DNA of 8,164 nucleotides from NCBI GenBank assembly GCA_947253305.1, contig CAMXYZ010000043.1, positions 1 to 8,164 of the forward strand. Reading direction: 5' to 3'. Origin of the DNA: an uncultured Helcococcus sp. (GTDB taxonomy: Bacteria > Bacillota > Clostridia > Tissierellales > Peptoniphilaceae). Each line of letters starts with the position of its first letter. Positions within the stretch are counted from its first letter, which is position 1. The position numbers and the translations under genes are program-made. This document shows positions 6,692 to 8,164 of this stretch, piece after piece. The notes under the pieces are model-generated. The model was not told the DNA's origin, searched no databases, and was given only the letters and a program-made list of their open reading frames with translations.

Positions 6692-6898
6692 ATGAACTTA
6701 TTATTACTAAAAAACTATTTATCTACAGGATTTAATAAATTCCTGAAAAAAGAAGATGGTGAAGTAAATATTGTTGCTATTGTTATATTAATTGCTATAG
6801 CAGTTGGTTTAGCATTACTATTCAAAGAAGAAGTTGCTACACTAATAAGAAAAATATTTAAAGAAATTGATACATCAGGATTAAGTGATCCTGCATAA
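6692..6898 (+). CDS. Flp-type (type IVb) pilin, Flp1-like
   Basis: This is probably the major structural subunit of the pilus. The 68-residue product has a leader of about 23 residues ending KKEDG, a predicted prepilin-peptidase cut after Gly23, and a mature form of 45 residues. The mature form has one hydrophobic helix (about 27-44, VNIVAIVILIAIAVGLALLF) and an amphipathic charged tail (KEEVATLIRKIFKEID). Length, leader and position fit the Flp1-like pilins that accompany Firmicutes Tad genes. Classical pilins have Glu at +5 of the mature chain. Here Glu is at +1 and +5 is Val, a pattern I also recall for other Flp1-like members. It has the cleanest ribosome site in the window, AGGAGG at 6681-6686 with a 5-nt spacer, consistent with high expression. 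A cleaved non-pilin membrane peptide is the main alternative. Confidence 0.82.
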   Translation: MNLLLLKNYLSTGFNKFLKKEDGEVNIVAIVILIAIAVGLALLFKEEVATLIRKIFKEIDTSGLSDPA

Positions 6899-6917
6899 AA
6901 TATAATGCATAGACATT

Positions 6918-6946
6918 TTGTTTTTATAAATAGTTTTTAATATAGT
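6918..6946 (+). promoter_or_regulatory. Candidate internal promoter after the pilin gene
   Basis: TTGTTT (6918-6923) lies 17 bp before TATAGT (6941-6946), with an overlapping TATAAG at 6946-6951. The match is moderate (3 of 6 and 5 of 6). If used, it would transcribe the TadE/TadG-like genes separately from the pilin. The 19-bp inverted repeat at 6945-6963 would overlap its start region. Confidence 0.4.
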
Positions 6947-6963
6947 ATAAGTGCAACTTATAC
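6945..6963. repeat. 19-bp inverted repeat, possible operator or small hairpin
   Basis: GTATAAGT and ACTTATAC are perfect 8-bp arms around GCA. The repeat touches the candidate -10 box and covers the predicted start point, which is where a repressor site would lie. As RNA it would form a short hairpin with a 3-nt loop. No T-run follows, so it is not a terminator. Confidence 0.5.
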
Positions 6964-6978
6964 ATTTAAACAATATAA

Positions 6979-7014
6979 TAATCTAACATCTGTATTTATG
7001 CAGATGTTAGATTA
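6979..7014 (+). promoter_or_regulatory. 14-bp perfect hairpin upstream of the TadE-like ribosome site
   Basis: TAATCTAACATCTG (6979-6992) pairs perfectly with CAGATGTTAGATTA (7001-7014) around an 8-nt loop. No T-tract follows in the + direction and no A-tract precedes it for the - direction, so it is not a standard terminator. It lies 7 nt before the GAGGTGA ribosome site. As RNA it could protect the 3' end of a processed pilin message or modulate translation of the next gene. Confidence 0.65.
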
Positions 7015-7031
7015 AAGTATTGAGGTGAACA

Positions 7032-7688
7032 ATGAAAAAGAAATTAAATGAAAAAGGAATGGTAATAGTAGAAGCTTCAATAGTCTTTCCAATAATATTA
7101 ATAGTTATATTTATATTAGTATTTGCAGGAAACGCATATTTACAAAAAGCGCAGATAGAATCTGTTGTAAATAGTTACACATTAGATGGAGCTGCTAGAA
7201 TATCTAATCCTTATATTAAAAATGTTAGAGAAAATGGTGGAAAAGATAAATTATCTGAAGGTGGTCTTCAACCCTATAGATTTGTACTTAATACAAATGG
7301 ACAAAATATAGCTACTGAAGTTCAGGACGCTATTGATACAAAACTGAATAATAATCTAGGTTTATTTGGGAATATGAAACCGACAGTAACTACTACAGTT
7401 AAATTTGAACGAAACTTTATTTCTTCGTATTTGGTTACAGAATCAAAAATGGAAGTAAAAAATCCAATAAGAATTTTCGGAGAAGATTTTATAATTATGA
7501 AGTTTAGTTCAACTTTTACTGCACCTGTATCAAACCCACCAGAGTTTATTAAAAATTTTAATTTAGCAAAAAATTATCTTGAAATGTATGGAGGTGCACC
7601 ATATATGAATGATATTAAAGATAATATTAACAAAGTATCAGAATATATTACTAAATTTTTTGACGGTGTTAATACTGGTGATAAATAA
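7032..7688 (+). CDS. TadE-like pseudopilin with unassigned C-terminal domain
   Basis: TadE-family proteins are minor pseudopilins, processed by prepilin peptidase, that help assemble Flp pili. The 218-residue product has a short basic leader MKKKLNEKG, a predicted cut after Gly9 and Glu at +5 (Glu14, in MVIVEASIVFP). One hydrophobic helix follows (about 10-32), then FAGNAYLQKAQIESVVNSYTLDGAARI, which fits the TadE pattern. From about 60 to 218 the sequence is hydrophilic, without cysteines, and I do not recognise it; it is presumably extracellular. The ATG has GAGGTGA at 7022-7028. It follows the pilin after the structured gap and precedes a TadG-like gene by 19 nt. It is longer than I would expect for a minimal TadE. 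Membership in the prepilin-like class is clear, the exact subfamily is not. Confidence 0.78.
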   Translation: MKKKLNEKGMVIVEASIVFPIILIVIFILVFAGNAYLQKAQIESVVNSYTLDGAARISNPYIKNVRENGGKDKLSEGGLQPYRFVLNTNGQNIATEVQDAIDTKLNNNLGLFGNMKPTVTTTVKFERNFISSYLVTESKMEVKNPIRIFGEDFIIMKFSSTFTAPVSNPPEFIKNFNLAKNYLEMYGGAPYMNDIKDNINKVSEYITKFFDGVNTGDK

Positions 7689-7707
7689 AACATATTAAGG
7701 AGAACAT

Positions 7708-8164
7708 ATGAAATTATTTCAAAAAAATAATGGAGCTGTGTCTGTATTTTTAGCTTTAATACTTGTTCCAACACTGTTAATTACTAGCATTTTCGTTGAT
7801 GTTGGAAGAGTGTATTTGTCTAAAGGCGTTGTAGAGTCATCAGCAGATTTAGCACTTAATTCTTTACTAACTAGATATGATAAAGATTTATTAGAATGGT
7901 ATGGATTAATGGGGTCTACGGATGAGATAAAATCATTGATTCCGACAACTGAACAATATTTTAAAGATTCATTTAAAGGAGGAGACCATCCATCAAAAGA
8001 CAGCAAAAATCTATTAAAATCGGAATTATTAAATCAAAATGATATTATATCTACTTTTCCTGATACAAATCTAAGTAGTCCTTTGATGCTTGAAAAGGAA
8101 ATCGTAGAATTTTCAAAGTATAGAGCTCCAGTACAGATAATGGAAGATATGGTAGAAAGATTTA
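7708..8164 (+). CDS. TadG-like pilus-associated membrane protein, N-terminal part (3' end outside window)
   Basis: The frame is open from ATG 7708 to the window edge (152 complete codons, no stop). AAGGAG at 7697-7702 with a 5-nt spacer supports this start. The N-terminus is MKLFQKNNGAVSVFLALILV, then a hydrophobic helix (about 10-30), then VDVGRVYLSKGVVESSADLALNSLLTRYDKDLLEWYGLMG. The 'NGAVSVFLAL...D.GR.Y..K..VESSADLALNS' pattern, with 'D..L...YGL' after it, is what TadG-like proteins in Firmicutes Tad loci look like; I recall these as DUF5702-type. Such proteins are anchored by the N-terminal helix, with a large external domain of unknown role. The rest of the visible part (about 72-152) is hydrophilic and unassigned. 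Unlike the TadE-like neighbour it lacks Glu at +5 after Gly9. Whether it is cleaved is open. Confidence 0.75.
   Translation, partial: MKLFQKNNGAVSVFLALILVPTLLITSIFVDVGRVYLSKGVVESSADLALNSLLTRYDKDLLEWYGLMGSTDEIKSLIPTTEQYFKDSFKGGDHPSKDSKNLLKSELLNQNDIISTFPDTNLSSPLMLEKEIVEFSKYRAPVQIMEDMVERF

Larger units (their letters stand above)
6899..7031 (+). other. Structured 133-nt gap between pilin and TadE-like genes
   Basis: The gap has no gene. It contains a possible promoter at 6918-6946 and two perfect inverted repeats (6945-6963 and 6979-7014), ending in a GAGGTGA ribosome site at 7022-7028 for the next gene. Other gaps in the operon are 1-33 nt, so this is the one break in an otherwise compact layout. 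It coincides with the change from an abundant pilin to presumably minor subunits. Confidence 0.6.

Noticed and set aside
6979..7014. The 14-bp hairpin as an intrinsic terminator for the pilin transcript
   Set aside because: The stem is followed by ATTAAAG-like sequence with no T-tract, and the opposite strand lacks one too. It is kept as an RNA element instead.
7574..8006. Two overlapping minus-strand open frames opposite the TadE/TadG-like genes
   Set aside because: The plus-strand genes have good ribosome sites and family-like N-termini. The reverse frames show neither.
1..8164. CRISPR arrays, tRNA or rRNA genes, insertion sequences, phage or toxin-antitoxin modules
   Set aside because: Read through by eye on both strands, the window shows no repeat-spacer array, tRNA-like cloverleaf, transposase motif or paired small toxin and antitoxin genes.

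Overview
The window is strongly AT-rich (roughly 30% G+C by eye). It uses AGA for most arginines, has strong AGGAGG-type ribosome binding sites, and uses TGA as a stop (end of ung). It carries sepF and a monoderm lspA-rluD gene pair. Together these suggest a low-GC Gram-positive anaerobe of the Firmicutes. The clostridial or Tissierellia (Peptoniphilaceae-like) side fits best, but that placement is an inference and was not tested.

Left third (1-2420), housekeeping genes on the + strand: the 3' end of sepF (divisome, FtsZ-membrane anchor), a compact intrinsic terminator, then lspA (lipoprotein signal peptidase), ung (uracil-DNA glycosylase) and an rluD-type pseudouridine synthase. The last three are packed with overlapping ends: ung overlaps lspA by 14 nt, and rluD starts at a TTG inside a TTGA overlap with the ung stop. 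The cluster ends in a strong 13-bp hairpin terminator at 2384-2420.

Middle (2331-2629): a very AT-rich, gene-free spacer holding that terminator, a 16-bp perfect palindrome just before it, and a good sigma-A-type promoter (2555-2583) that should start the second operon.

Right two thirds (2630-8164), a Tad/Flp (type IVc) pilus operon: tadZ/cpaE (localisation factor with a pseudo-receiver and a lysine-less P-loop), tadA/cpaF (secretion ATPase), tadB and tadC (inner-membrane platform), a 68-residue Flp-type pilin, a 133-nt gap with two perfect inverted repeats, a TadE-like pseudopilin with an unrecognised C-terminal domain, and the start of a TadG-like protein that runs off the end. TadZ, TadA, TadB and TadC form the motor and platform. 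The last three proteins look like substrates or pilus-associated subunits carrying type III (prepilin) signal segments. No secretin or lipoprotein homologue is present, as expected for a single-membrane cell. No prepilin peptidase is seen either, so it must lie downstream or elsewhere.

Nothing here is a wholly unknown system. The most interesting points are the atypical TadZ, the pilin lacking Glu at +5, the structured gap after the pilin gene, and the two large unassigned C-terminal regions of the TadE/TadG-like proteins.
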